Assembly: GCA_964019695.1 (NCBI GenBank) | Contig: OZ026515.1 | Location: forward strand, 129,664,849 to 129,728,848 | DNA length: 64,000 nt | Direction of reading: 5' to 3' | Source: Loripinus fragilis | Lineage: Eukaryota; Mollusca; Bivalvia; Lucinida; Lucinidae | Part shown: one piece after another, positions 30,802-42,152 of the stretch | How positions within the stretch are numbered: the first letter of the stretch is position 1 | Layout: every line of letters starts with the position of its first letter | The notes under the pieces: model-generated | The model's database searches: none | What the model was told of the DNA's origin: nothing | The model's input: the letters and a program-made list of their open reading frames with translations, nothing else | Made by a program: the position numbers and the translations under genes

Positions 30802-32126
30802 AATGCTGTGTTATTCGTAGTTTGTGAAAGTAGAATGGAGCAAACCTCTCCATTTCTTGCATTTAAACCAATTAAAGCTTGTCTGTGAGACCTTCATGTC
30901 AAATGAGTGCAAGCGATAATTAGAGCTTGTGCCAATCAGTAACGCCCGCATCCATACGCCTGGCCACGTTAATTACAGAGTCGATGCTTGGTTTACTTTC
31001 TCAGATGACAGCATTAATCAGCCATGAAACGCCATTGACTTTTCTATAGTTTAGAAACAGTCTCTCATTAACCTCTTTATACTGAAGACCCATAAACCTT
31101 TTTAGCAAACAGTGAAGACCCAGATGAAATGCCACAAAACACAACATAACCGTTTCTTAAAGTAAAAGCAATCTTCAGGAATATAAAAACATCATAATTT
31201 ATAAATTCCAACCTTTTATCCCTTAAAAATTATGGTGAACGATTCCAACCTTATTATAAAAATCTGTGTGGGAAAATCCATAGGTTTACAAAGGGTTAAC
31301 AAAACTTGAGTTAATCGCTGAAACTGTACTTCAAATGCATGTAACTTTTTTTTTATTTATGAGCAATTTGGTTAAAATTTGCAGCAAATTGATTTGATAG
31401 ATTCCCTTTATCATTTGTGTTATGACAGGGCCCGAGGTTATAAAACATTTTTTGTGCTCAACTCAACTGAGGTTGAAAATTCAACTGCTCATCAAAACTA
31501 AAATACCGACAAATGAAAAAGATTCTTGCTTTTAGTCTCTCAGATGTTGTATTTATCCTGCTATTAAATGTTAAAATGCCAACGATTGTTGGCATTTTAA
31601 CATTTATCAGCAGTATAAATTTTATGCTCAGATGAGTTAAGCATGAAAAAAGTTTTATAATCTCGGTGCCAGTTGTCAGTGGCCTGAGAATTGCAGTTTT
31701 GCTCTGCTAGTGGGCGACAATTACTAACTCATTGCAAGTTATAATGCATCTGCTGATAATGCTCAAATTCGCTCAGGAATGTCGCCAGAGTGTGAAAAAC
31801 AGTTTGGATCCCAATCAGGTTCGATGCTTTGTCGTGCCTGATCAGGGTCAAAACTGTTTGCAGAGAGTATCAACAGACGATGGTATCAGGCAAAACGTGT
31901 TTGAAATAGAGTATACAGAGCGGATCATGAGTTGTAGCATTTGTTGATTTATATATTCATATACGAGTACATATGCATGCGTGCGTGCCAGAGTTTCTTC
32001 ATTTATGTAATATAGGGCTTTCAACGGATAATGCGACAATCATTTGGGTTTCTTTCTGGTAATTTTTGGTCCATTATTTGGACAACTAAACTGGTTACAG
32101 AATGTGATCTGAGTTGATTGACTAGT

Positions 32127-32440
32127 CTATAAGTCGTCATCAGAAATCAATTCGTCATACTCGACATCGTCGTCTTTGTTGAGCTGGCTTCTCAAATGAA
32201 GTATTTCATTTCTCTTCATGTCTGCGTAGTGGTAGTATGCTTGACCAACCCTTCTTCTATCATAATGCGCAATCGTAGAGGGAATCGTAAAGTCTTGTAG
32301 TCGTTGGATCTTGCAGACTGGTAGCGTTTCTTTAGACCATGTAGCCTGGTGTTGAGAAGCAGAATCTGGTCACAAGCTCAGTTGAATCGTCTCTGAGTTT
32401 CGTACAGCTGGACGCCCATCTCAAACTTCTTCATACCCAT
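32127..32440 (-). pseudogene. 104-aa array protein, copy U2, broken
   Basis: Two disabling changes: codon 21 CGA is TGA (R21*), and one base is missing near 32237, which shifts the frame after residue 67-68. It is 314 instead of 315 nt. The only heavily broken copy in the window. Its unit otherwise has the S95Y-type tail of U1 and U3. Confidence 0.9.
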
Positions 32441-33063
32441 AATGCTGTGTTATTCGTAGTTTGTGAAAGTAGAGTGGAGCAAACCTCTCCATTTCTTGCA
32501 TTTATACCAAATAAAGCTTGTCTGTGAGACCTTCATGTCAAATGAGTGCAAGCGATAATTAGAGCTTGTGCCAATCAGTAACGCCCGCATCCATACGCCT
32601 GGCCACGTTAATTACAGAGTCGATGCTTGGTTTACTTTCTCAGATGACAGCATTAATCAGCCATGAAACGCCATTGACTTTCTATAGTTTAGAAACAGTC
32701 TCTCATTAACCTCTTTATACTGAAGACCCATAAACCTTTTTAGCAAACAGTGAAGACCCAGATGAAATGCCACAAAACACAACATAACCGTTTCTTAAAA
32801 TAAAAGCAATCTTCAGGAATATAAAAACATCATAATTTATAAATTCCAACCTTTTATCCCTTAAAGATTATGGTGAACGATTCCAACCTTATTATAAAAA
32901 AATCTGTGTGGGAAAATCCATAGGTTTACAAAGGGTTAACAAAACTTGAGTTAATCGCTGAAACTGTACTCCAAATGCATGTATCTTTTTTTATTTATGA
33001 GCAATTTGGTTAAAATTTGCAGCAAATCGATTTGATAGATTCCCTTTATCATTTGTGTTATGA

Positions 33064-33310
33064 CAGGGCCCGAGGTTATAAAACATTTTTTGTGCTCAAC
33101 TCAACTGAGCATGAAAATTCAACTACTCATCAAAACTAAAATACCAACAAATGAAAAAGATTCTTGCATTTAGTCTCTCAGATGTTGTATTTATCCTGCT
33201 AATAAATGTTAAAATGCCAACGATTGTTGGCATTTTAACATTTATCAGCAGTATAAATTTTATGCTCAGATGAGTTAAGCATGAAAAAAGTTTTATAATC
33301 TCGGTGCCAG
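33064..33310. mobile_element. Family A MITE inside array unit U3 (present in U1-U20)
   Basis: CAGGGCCCGAGGTTATAAAA at the left and TTATAATCTCGGTGCCAG at the right, with TGCTCAACTCAACTGAGCAT near one end and the AAATGTTAAAATGCCAACGA hairpin in the centre. Same structure as the solo copy at 26063-26307. In U7-U20 the right end reads TATCTCGGGGCCAG, closer to the solo copies. Confidence 0.88.
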
Positions 33311-33339
33311 TTGTCAGTGGCCTGAGAATTGCAGTTTTG

Positions 33340-33520
33340 CTCTGCTAGTGGGCGACAATTACTAACTCATTGCAAATTATAATGCATCTACTGATTATGC
33401 TCAAATTCGCTCAGGAATGTCGCCAGAGTGTGAAAAACAGTTTGGATCCCAATCAGGCTCGATGCTTTGTCGTGCCTGATCAGGGTCAAAACTGTTTGCA
33501 GAGAGTATCAACAGACGATG
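33340..33520. mobile_element. P1-type MITE remnant inside array unit U3
   Basis: Carries CTGCTAGTGGGCGACAATTA, GCATCTACTGATTATGCTC, AACAGTTTGGATCCCAATCA, GTGCCTGATCAGGGTCAAAA and CTGTTTGCAGAGAGTATCAA, the order of modules in family P1. Recurrent open frames of 63, 71-77 and 121 codons over this part of the units are by-products of the palindrome. Confidence 0.7.
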
Positions 33521-33604
33521 ATATCAGGCAAAACGTGTTTGAAATAGAGTATACAGAGCGGGTCATGTGTTGTAGCATTTGTTGATTAATATATTCATAT
33601 ACGA

Positions 33605-33626
33605 GTATATATGCATGCGTGCGTGC
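33605..33626. other. 22-nt alternating purine-pyrimidine tract
   Basis: Strict alternation over 22 bases (GTATATATGCATGC then GTGCGTGC), a sequence able to adopt Z-DNA. Present in nearly all units; U12 and U19 break it with GCAAGC. Confidence 0.6.
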
Positions 33627-33683
33627 CAGAGTTTCTTCATTTATGTAATATAGGGCTTTCAACGGATAATGCGACAATCATTT

Positions 33684-33721
33684 GGGTTTCTTTCTGGTAA
33701 TTTTTGGTCCATTATTTGGAC
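33684..33721 (-). terminator. 3' hairpin and purine-rich run after the ORF (U3)
   Basis: On the - strand, 43 nt after the stop: GTCCA-AATAA-TGGAC (33721-33707), a 5-bp stem with a 5-nt loop. Eleven nt later comes CAGAAAGAAACCC (33696-33684). The order, a small stem-loop within about 50 nt of the stop and then an AGAAAGA-like run, resembles the 3' end of replication-dependent histone genes, but the stem lacks the canonical GG..CC base and the 4-nt loop. No AATAAA occurs in this stretch on the - strand. Kept in the other units; U5 has a shorter stem. Confidence 0.4.
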
Positions 33722-33764
33722 AACTAAACTGGTTACAGAATGTGATCTGAGTTGATTGACTAGT

Positions 33765-34079
33765 CTATAAGTCGTCATCAGAAATCAATTCGTCATACTC
33801 GACATCGTCGTCTTTGTTGAGCTGGCTTCTCAAATGAAGTATTTCATTTCTCTTCATGTCTGCGTAGTGGTAGTACTGCTTGACCAACCCTTCTTCTATC
33901 ATAATGCGCAATCGTAGAGGGAATCGTAAAGTCTTGTAGTCGTTGGATCTTGCAGACTGGTAGCGTTTCTTTAGACCATGTAGCCTGGTGTTGAGAAGCA
34001 GAATCTGGTCACAAGCTCGGTTGAATCGTCTCTGAGTTTCGTACAGCTGGACGCCCATCTCAAACTTCTTCATACCCAT
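33765..34079 (-). CDS. 104-aa array protein, copy U3 (reference unit)
   Basis: Intact; S95Y. I used this unit as reference for the promoter (34114-34150), CCAAT box (34210-34214) and 3' hairpin (33684-33721), listed separately. Stop codon TAG at 33767-33765. Confidence 0.68.
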   Translation of the reverse strand: MGMKKFEMGVQLYETQRRFNRACDQILLLNTRLHGLKKRYQSARSNDYKTLRFPLRLRIMIEEGLVKQYYHYADMKRNEILHLRSQLNKDDDVEYDELISDDDL

Positions 34080-34113
34080 AATGCTGTGTTATTCGTAGTT
34101 TGTGAAAGTAGAG

Positions 34114-34150
34114 TGGAGCAAACCTCTCCATTTCTTGCATTTATACCAAT
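34114..34150 (-). promoter_or_regulatory. Core promoter of the array gene (U3)
   Basis: On the - strand: ATTGG then TATAAATG (34145-34138), then an initiator-like CCACTCT (CCATTCT in most units) whose A is at 34114, 31 nt from the start of the TATA box, the normal spacing for RNA polymerase II. The implied leader is 35 nt to the ATG at 34079. The same arrangement occurs in nearly all units. Confidence 0.6.
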
Positions 34151-34209
34151 TAAAGCTTGTCTGTGAGACCTTCATGTCAAATGAGTGCAAGCGATAATTA
34201 GAGCTTGTG

Positions 34210-34214
34210 CCAAT
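34210..34214 (-). promoter_or_regulatory. CCAAT box of the array gene (U3)
   Basis: CTGATTGGCACAAGC on the - strand, about 96-100 nt upstream of the inferred start of transcription, the usual CCAAT distance. Seen in the units I compared. Confidence 0.5.
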
Positions 34215-35403
34215 CAGTAACGCCCGCATCCATACGCCTGGCCACGTTAATTACAGAGTCGATGCTTGGTTTACTTTCTCAGATGACAGCATTAATCAGC
34301 CATGAAACGCCATTGACTTCTCTATAGTTTAGAAACAGTCTCTCATTAACCTCTTTATACTGAAGACCCATAAACCTTTTTAGCAAACAGTGAAGACCCA
34401 GATGAAATGCCACAAAACACAACATAACCGTTTCTTAAAGTAAAAACAATCTTCAGGAATATAAAAACATCATAATTTATAGATTCCAACCTTTTATCCC
34501 TTAAAAATTATGATGAACGATTCCAACCTTATTATAAAAAATCTGTGTGGGAAAATCCATAGGTTTACAAAGGGTTAACAAAGCTTGAGTTAATCGCTGA
34601 AACTGTACTTCAAATGCATGTAACTTTTTTTTTTATTTATGAGCAATTTGGTTAAAATTTGCAGCAAATCGATTTGATAGATTCCCTTTATCATTTGTGT
34701 TATGACAGGGCCCGAGGTTATAAAACATTTTTTGTGCTCAACTCAACTGAGCATGAAAATTCAACTGCTAATCAAAACTAAAATACCGACAAATGAAAAA
34801 GATTCTTGCTTTTAGTCTCTCAGATGTTGTATTTATCCTGCTAATAAATGTTAAAATGCCAACGATTGTTGGCATTTTAACATTTATAAGCAGTATTAAT
34901 TTTATGCTCAGATGAGTTAAGCATGAAAAAAGTTTATAATCTCGGTGCCTGTTGTCAGTGGCCTGAGAATTGCATTTTTGCTCTGCTAGTGGGCGACAAT
35001 TACTAACTCATTGCAAGTTATAATGCATCTGCTGATTATGCTCAAATTCGCTCAGGAATGTCGCCAGAGTGAAAAACAGTTCGGATCCCAATCAGGCTCG
35101 ATGCTTTGTCGTGCCTGATCAGGGTCAAAACTGTTTGCAGAGAGTATCAACAGACGATGGTATCAGGCAAAACGTGTTTGAAATAGAGTATACAGAGCGG
35201 GTCATGTGTTGTAGCATTTGTTGATTTATATATTCATATACGAGTATATATGCATGCGTGCGTGCCAGAGTTTCTTCATTTATATAATATAGGGCTTTCA
35301 ACGGATAATGCGACAATCATTTGGGTTTCTTTCTGGTAATTTTTGGTCCATTATTTGGACAACTAAACTGGTTACAGAATGTGATCTGAGTTGATTGACT
35401 AGT

Positions 35404-35718
35404 CTATAAGTCGTCATCAGAAATCAATTCGTCAGACTCGACATCGTCGTCTTTGTTGAGCTGGCTTCTCAAATGAAGTATTTCATTTCTCTTCATGTCT
35501 GCGTAGTGGTAGTACTGTTTGACCAACCCTTCTTCTATCATAATGCGCAATCGTAGAGGGAATCGCAAAGTCTTGTAGTCGTTGGATCTTGCAGACTGGT
35601 AGCGTTTCTTTAGACCATGTAGCCTGGTGTTGAGAAGCAGAATCTGGTCCCAAGCTCGGTTGAATCGTCTCTGAGTTTCGTACAGCTGGACGCCCATCTC
35701 AAACTTCTTCATACCCAT
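35404..35718 (-). CDS. 104-aa array protein, copy U4
   Basis: Intact; C23W, which removes the only Cys of the protein, and the tail is the S95 form. The Cys is therefore not strictly kept across the array. Confidence 0.66.
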   Translation of the reverse strand: MGMKKFEMGVQLYETQRRFNRAWDQILLLNTRLHGLKKRYQSARSNDYKTLRFPLRLRIMIEEGLVKQYYHYADMKRNEILHLRSQLNKDDDVESDELISDDDL

Positions 35719-37038
35719 AATGCTGTGTTATTCGTAGTTTGTGAAAGTAGAATGGAGCAAACCTCTCCATTTCTTGCATTTATACCAATTAAAACTTGTC
35801 TGTGAGACCTTCATGTCAAATGAGTGCAAGCGATAATTAGAGCTTGTGCCAATCAGTAACGCCCGCATCCATACGCCTGGCCACGTTAATTACAGAGTCA
35901 ATGCTTGGTTTACTTTCTCAGATGACAGCATTAATCAGCCATGAAACGCCATTGACTTTTCTATAGTTTAGAAACAGTCTTTCGTTAACCTTTTTAAACT
36001 GAAGATCCATAAACATTTTTAGCATACAGTGAAGACCCAGATGAAATGCCACAAAACACAACATAACCGTTTCTTAAAGTAAAAACAATCTTCAGGAATA
36101 TAAAAACATCATAATTTATAAATTCCAACCTTTTATCCCTTAAAAATTATGATGAACGATTCCAACCTTATTATAAAAATCTTTGTGGGAAAATCCATAG
36201 GTTTACAAAGGGTTAACAAAACTTGAGTTAATCGCTGAAACTGTACTTCAAATGCATGTAACTTTTTTTTTATTTATGAGCAATTTGGTTAAAATTTGCA
36301 GCAAATCGATTTGATAGATTCCCTTTATCATTTGTGTTATGACAGGGCCCGAGGTTATAAAACATTTTTTGTGCTCAACTCAAATGAGCATGAAAATTCA
36401 ACTGCTCGTCAAAACTAAAATACCGACAAATGAAGAAGATTCTTGCTTTTAGTCTCTCAGATGTTGTATTTATCCTGCTAATAAATGTTAAAATGTCAAC
36501 ATTTGTTGGCATTTTAACATTTATAAGCAGTATAAGTTTTATGCTCAGTTGAGTTGAGCATGAAAAAAGTTTTACAATCTCGGTTGTCAGTGGCCTGAGA
36601 ATTGCATTTTTGCTCTGCTGGTGGGCGACAAATACTAACTCATTGCAAGTTATAATGAATCTGCTGATTATGCTCAAAATTCGCTCAGGAATGTCGCCAG
36701 AGTGTGAAAAACAGTTTGGATCCCAATCAGGCTCGATGCTTTGTCGTGCCAGATCAGGGTCAAAACTGTTTGCAGAGAGTATCAACAGACGATGGTATCA
36801 AGCAAAACGTGTTTGAAATATAGTATACAGAGCGGGTCATGTGTTGTAGCATTTGTTGATTTATATATTCATATACGAGTATATATGCATGCGTGCGTGC
36901 CAGAGTTTCTTCATTTATGTAATATAGGGCTTTCAACGGATAATGCGACAATCATTTGGGTTTCTTTCTGGTAATTTTTGGTCCTTTATTTGGACAACTA
37001 AACTGGTTACAGAATGTGATCTGAGTTGATTGACTAGT

Positions 37039-37353
37039 CTATAAGTCGTCATCAGAAATCAATTCGTCAGACTCGACATCATCGTCTTTGTTGAGCTGGC
37101 TTCTCAAATGAAGTATTTCATTTCTCTTCATGTCTGCATAGTGGTAGTACTGCTTGACCAACCCTTCTTCTATCATAATGCGCAATCGTAGAGGGAATCG
37201 CAAAGTCTTGTAGTCGTTGGATCTTGCAGACTGGTAACGTTTCTTTAGACCATGTAGCCTGGTGTTGAGAAGCAGAATCTGGTCACAAGCTCGGTTGAAT
37301 CGTCTCTGAGTTTCGTGCAGCTGGACGCCCATCTCAAACTTCTTCATACCCAT
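37039..37353 (-). CDS. 104-aa array protein, copy U5
   Basis: Intact; Y13H. The downstream hairpin is altered (GTCC/GGAC with a longer loop). Confidence 0.65.
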   Translation of the reverse strand: MGMKKFEMGVQLHETQRRFNRACDQILLLNTRLHGLKKRYQSARSNDYKTLRFPLRLRIMIEEGLVKQYYHYADMKRNEILHLRSQLNKDDDVESDELISDDDL

Positions 37354-38678
37354 AATGCTGTGTTATTCGTAGTTTGTGAAAGTAGAATGGAGCAAGCCTC
37401 TCCATTTCTTGCATTTATACCAATTAAAGCTTGTCTGTGAGACCTTCATGTCAAATGAGTGCAAGCGATAATTAGAGCTTGTGCCAATCAGTAACGCCCC
37501 AATCCATACGCCTGGCCACGTTAATTACAGAGTCGATGCTTGGTTGACTTTCTCAGATGACAGCATTAATCAGCCACGAAACGCCATTTACTTTTCTATA
37601 GTTTAGAAACAGTCTCTCATTAACCTCTTTATACTGAAGACCCATTAACCTTTTTAGCAAACAGTGAAGACCCAGATGAAATGCCACAAAACACAAAATA
37701 ACCGTTTCTTAAAGTAAAAGCAATCTTCAGGAATATAAAAACATCATAATTTATAATTCCAACCTTTTATCCCTTAAAAATTATGATGAACGATTCCAAC
37801 CTTATTATAAAAATCTGTGTGGGAAAATCCATAGGTTTACAAAGGGTTAACAAAACTTAGGTTAATCGCTGAAACTGTACTTCAAATGCATGTAACTTTT
37901 TTTATTCATGGGCATATTTGGTTAAAATTTGCAGCAAATCGATTTGATAGATTCCCTTTATCATTTGTGTTATGACAGGGCCCGAGGTTATATAACATTT
38001 TTTTTGTGCTCAACTCAACTGAGCATGAAAATTCAACTGCTCGTCAAAACTAAAATACCCTCAAATGAAGAAGATTCTTGCTTTTAGTCTCTCAGATGTT
38101 GTATTTATCCTGCTAATAAATGTTAAAATGCCAACAATTGTTGGCATTTTAACATTTATAAGCAGTATAAATTTTATGCTCAGATGAGTTAAGCATGAAA
38201 AAAGTTTTATAATCTCGGTGCCAGATGTCAGTGGCCTGAGAATTGCATTTTTGCTCTTCTAGTGGGCGACAATTACTAACTCATTGCAAGTTATAATGCA
38301 TCTGCTGATTATGCTCAAATCCGCTCAGGAATGTCGCCAGAGTGTGAAAAACAGTTTGTATCCCAATCAGGCTCGATGCTTTGTCGTGCCTGATCAGGGT
38401 CAAAACTGTTTGCAGAGAGTATCAACAGACGATGGTATCAGGCAAAACGTGTTTGAAATATAGTATACAGAGCGGGTCATGTGTTGTAGCATTTGTTGAT
38501 TTATATATTCATATACGAGTATATATGCATGCGTGCGTGCCAGAGTTTCTTCATTTATGTAATATAGGGCTTTCAACGGATAATGCGACAATCATTTGGG
38601 TTTCTTTCTGGTATTTTTTGGTCCATTATTTGGACAACTAAACTGGTTACAGAATGTGATCTGAGTTGATTGACTAGT

Positions 38679-38993
38679 CTATAAGTCTTTATCAGAAATC
38701 AATTCGTCAGACTCGACATCGTCGTCTTTGTTGAGCTGGCTTCTCAAATGAAGTATTTCATTTCTCTTCATGTCTGCGTAGTGGTAGTACTGCTTGACCA
38801 ACCCTTCTTCTATCATAATGCGCAATCGTAGAGGGAATCGTAAAGTCTTGTAGTCGTTGGATCTTGCAGACTGGTAGCGTTTCTTTAGACCATGTAGCCT
38901 GGTGTTGAGAAGCAGAATCTGGTCACAAGCTCGGTTGAATCGTCTCTGAGTTTCGTACAGCTGGACGCCCATCTCAAACTTCTTCATACCCAT
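38679..38993 (-). CDS. 104-aa array protein, copy U6
   Basis: Intact; D102K in the acidic tail. Last unit of the first subfamily. Confidence 0.66.
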   Translation of the reverse strand: MGMKKFEMGVQLYETQRRFNRACDQILLLNTRLHGLKKRYQSARSNDYKTLRFPLRLRIMIEEGLVKQYYHYADMKRNEILHLRSQLNKDDDVESDELISDKDL

Positions 38994-40315
38994 AATGCTG
39001 TGTTATTCGTAGTTTGTGAAAGTAGAATGGAGCAAACCTCTCCATTTCTTGCATTTATAACAATTAAAGCTTGTCTGTGAGACCTTCATGTCAAATGAGT
39101 GCAAGCGATAATTAGAGCTTGTGCCAATCAGTAACGCCCGCATCCATACGCCTGGCCACGTTAATTACAGAGTCGATGCTTGGTTTACTTCTCAGATGAC
39201 AGCATTAATCAGCCATGAAACGCCATTGACTTTTCTATAGTTTAGAAACAGTCTCTCATTAACCTCTTTATACTGAAGACCCATAAACCTTTTAAGCAAA
39301 CAGTGAAGACCCAGATGAAATGCCACAAAACACAACATAACCGTTTCTTAAAGTAAAAGCAATCTTCAGGAATATAAAAACATCATAATTTATAAATTCC
39401 AACCTTTTATCCCTTAAAAATTATGATGGACGATTCCAACCTTATTATTAAACCCTGTGTGGGAAAATCCATAGGTTTACAAAGGGTTAACAAAACTTGA
39501 GTTAATCGCTGAAACTGTACTTCAAATGCATGTAACTTTTTTTTATTTATGAGCAATTTGGTTAAAATTTGCAGCAAATAGATTTGATAGATTCCCTTTA
39601 TCATTTGTGTTATGCCAGGGCCCGAGGTTATAAAACATTTTTGTGCTCAATTCAACTGAGCATGAAAATTCAACTGCTCGTCAAAACTAAAATACCCTCA
39701 AATGAAATGGATTCTTGCTTTTAGTCTCTCAAATGTTGTATTTATCCTGCTAATAAATGTTAAATTGCCAACAATTGTTGGCATTTTAACATTTATAAGC
39801 AGTATAAATTTTATGCTCAGTTGAGTTGAGCATGAAAAAAGTTTTATTATCTCGGGCCAGTTGTCAGTGGCCTGAGAATTGCATTTTTGCTCTGCTGGTG
39901 GGCGACAAATACTAACTCATTGCAAGTTATAATGCATCTGCTGATTATGCTCAAAATTCGCTCAGAAATGTCGCCAGAGTGTGAAAAACAGTTTGGATCC
40001 CAATCAGACTCGATGCTTTGTCGTGCCTGATCAGGGTCAAAACTGTTTGCAGAGAGTATCAACAGACGATGGTATCAGGCAAAACGTGTTTGAAATATAG
40101 TATACAGAGTGGGTCATGTGTTGTAGCATTTGTTGATTCATATATTCATATACGAGTATATATGCATGCGTGCGTGCCAGAGTTTCTTCATTTATGTAAT
40201 ATAGGGCTTTCAGCGAATAATGCGACAATCATTTGGGTTTCTTTCTGGTAATTTTCGGTCCATTATTTGGACGAATAAACTGGTTACAGAATGTGATCTG
40301 AGTTGATTGACTAGT

Positions 40316-40630
40316 CTATAAGTCGTCATCAGAAATCAATTCGTCAGACTCGACATCGTCGTCTTTGTTGAGCTGGCTTCTCAAATGAAGTATTTCATTT
40401 CTCTTCATGTCTGCGTAGTGGTAGTACTGCTTGACTAACCCTTCTTCTATCATAATGCGCAATCGTAGAGGGAATCGCAAAGTCTTGTAGTCGTTGGATC
40501 TTGCAGACTGGTAGCGTTTCTTTAGACCATGTAGCCTGGTGTTGAGAAGCAGAATCTGGTCACAAGCTCGGTTGAATCGTCTCTGAGTTTCGTACAGCTG
40601 GACGCCCATCTCAAACTTCTTCATACCCAT
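40316..40630 (-). CDS. 104-aa array protein, copy U7
   Basis: Intact, consensus sequence. First unit of the second subfamily (CACCCATACGCC, ATGCCAAATG upstream of the gene). A LINE 3' end is inserted 280 bp upstream, beyond the promoter. Confidence 0.68.
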   Translation of the reverse strand: MGMKKFEMGVQLYETQRRFNRACDQILLLNTRLHGLKKRYQSARSNDYKTLRFPLRLRIMIEEGLVKQYYHYADMKRNEILHLRSQLNKDDDVESDELISDDDL

Positions 40631-40910
40631 AATGCTGTGTTATTCGTAGTTTGTGAAAGTAGAATGGAGCAAACCTCTAGATTTCTTGCATTTATACCAA
40701 TTAAAGCTTGTCTGTGAGACCTTCATGCCAAATGAGTGCAAGCGATAATTAGAGCTTGTGCCAATCAGTAACGCCCGCACCCATACGCCTGGCCACGTTA
40801 ATTACAGAGTCGATGCTTGGTTTACTTTCTCAGATGACAGCATTAATCAGCCATGAAACGCCATTGGCTTTTCTATAGTTTAGAAACAGTCTCTCATTAA
40901 CCTTTTTATA

Positions 40911-41088
40911 GATAGGTTTATTACAAAATTCCAATAGGCTATAAAGCCCATGAGGATACAACAAATACAATATTAACATGGTGATGATGGCAGACAGTAC
41001 AAGCAATAATACAATGTGTAAATCAACAAACGTTTGAGTTCTTACCAAATCTTGACAGTTTACATTGCATTTTAGTTTTAACAACACA
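40911..41088 (-). mobile_element. Truncated LINE 3' end inserted in unit U7
   Basis: 178 bp flanked by a 21-bp target duplication, TCTCTCATTAACCTTTTTAT + A, at 40890-40910 and, with one mismatch, 41089-41109. Read on the - strand the insert ends GGGCTTTATAGCCTATTGGA, ATTTTG, TAATAAACCTATC, with an AATAAA signal near its end, as expected for a 5'-truncated non-LTR retrotransposon. Same family as the 59142-61305 insert. Confidence 0.85.
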
Positions 41089-42152
41089 TCTCTCATTTAC
41101 CTTTTTATACTGAAGACCCATAAACATTTTTAGCAAACAGTGAAGACCCAGATGAAATGCCACAAAACACAACAAAACCGTTTCTTAAAGTAACAACAAT
41201 CTTCAGGAATATAAAACATCATAATTTATAAATTCCAAGCTTTTATCCCTTAAAATTTATGATGGACGATTCCAACCTTATTATTAAACCCTGTGTGGGA
41301 AAATCCATAGGTTTACAAAGGGTTAACAAAACTTGAGTTAATCGCTGAACTGTACTTCAAATGCATGTAACTTTTTTTTATTTATGGACATATTTGGTTA
41401 AAATTTGCAGCAAATAGATTTGATAGATTCCCTTTATCATTTGTGTTATGCCAGGGCCCGAGGTTATAAAACATTTTTGTGCTCAATTCAACTGAGCATG
41501 AAAATTCAACTGCTCGTCAAAACTAAAATACCCTCAAATGAAGAGGATTCTTGCTTTTAGTCTCTCAAATGTTGTATTTATCCTGCTAATAAATGTTAAA
41601 TTGCCAACAATTGTTGGCATTTTAGCATTTATAAGCAGTATAAATTTTATGCTCAGTTGAGTTGAGCATGAAAAAAGTTTTATTATCTCGGGGCCAGTTG
41701 TCAGTGGCCTGAGAATTGCATTTTTGCTCTGCAGGTGGGCGACAAATACTAACTCATTGCAAGTTATAATGCATCTGCTGATTATGCTCAAAATTCGCTC
41801 AGGAATGTCGCCAGAGTGTGAAAAACAGTTTGGATCCCAATCAGACTCGATGCTTTGTCGTGCCTGATCAGGGTCAAAACTGTTTGCAGAGAGTATCAAC
41901 AGACGATGGTATCAGGCAAAACGTGTTTGAAATATAGTATACAGAGTGGGTCATGTGTTGTAGCATTTGTTGATTCATATATTCATATACGAGTATATAT
42001 GCATGCGTGCGTGCCAGAGTTTCTTCATTTATGTAATATAGGGCTTTCAACGAATAATGCGACAATCATTTGGGTTTCTTTCTGGTAATTTTTGGTCCAT
42101 TATTTGGACGAATAAACTGGTTACAGAATGTGATCTGAGTTGATTGACTAGT

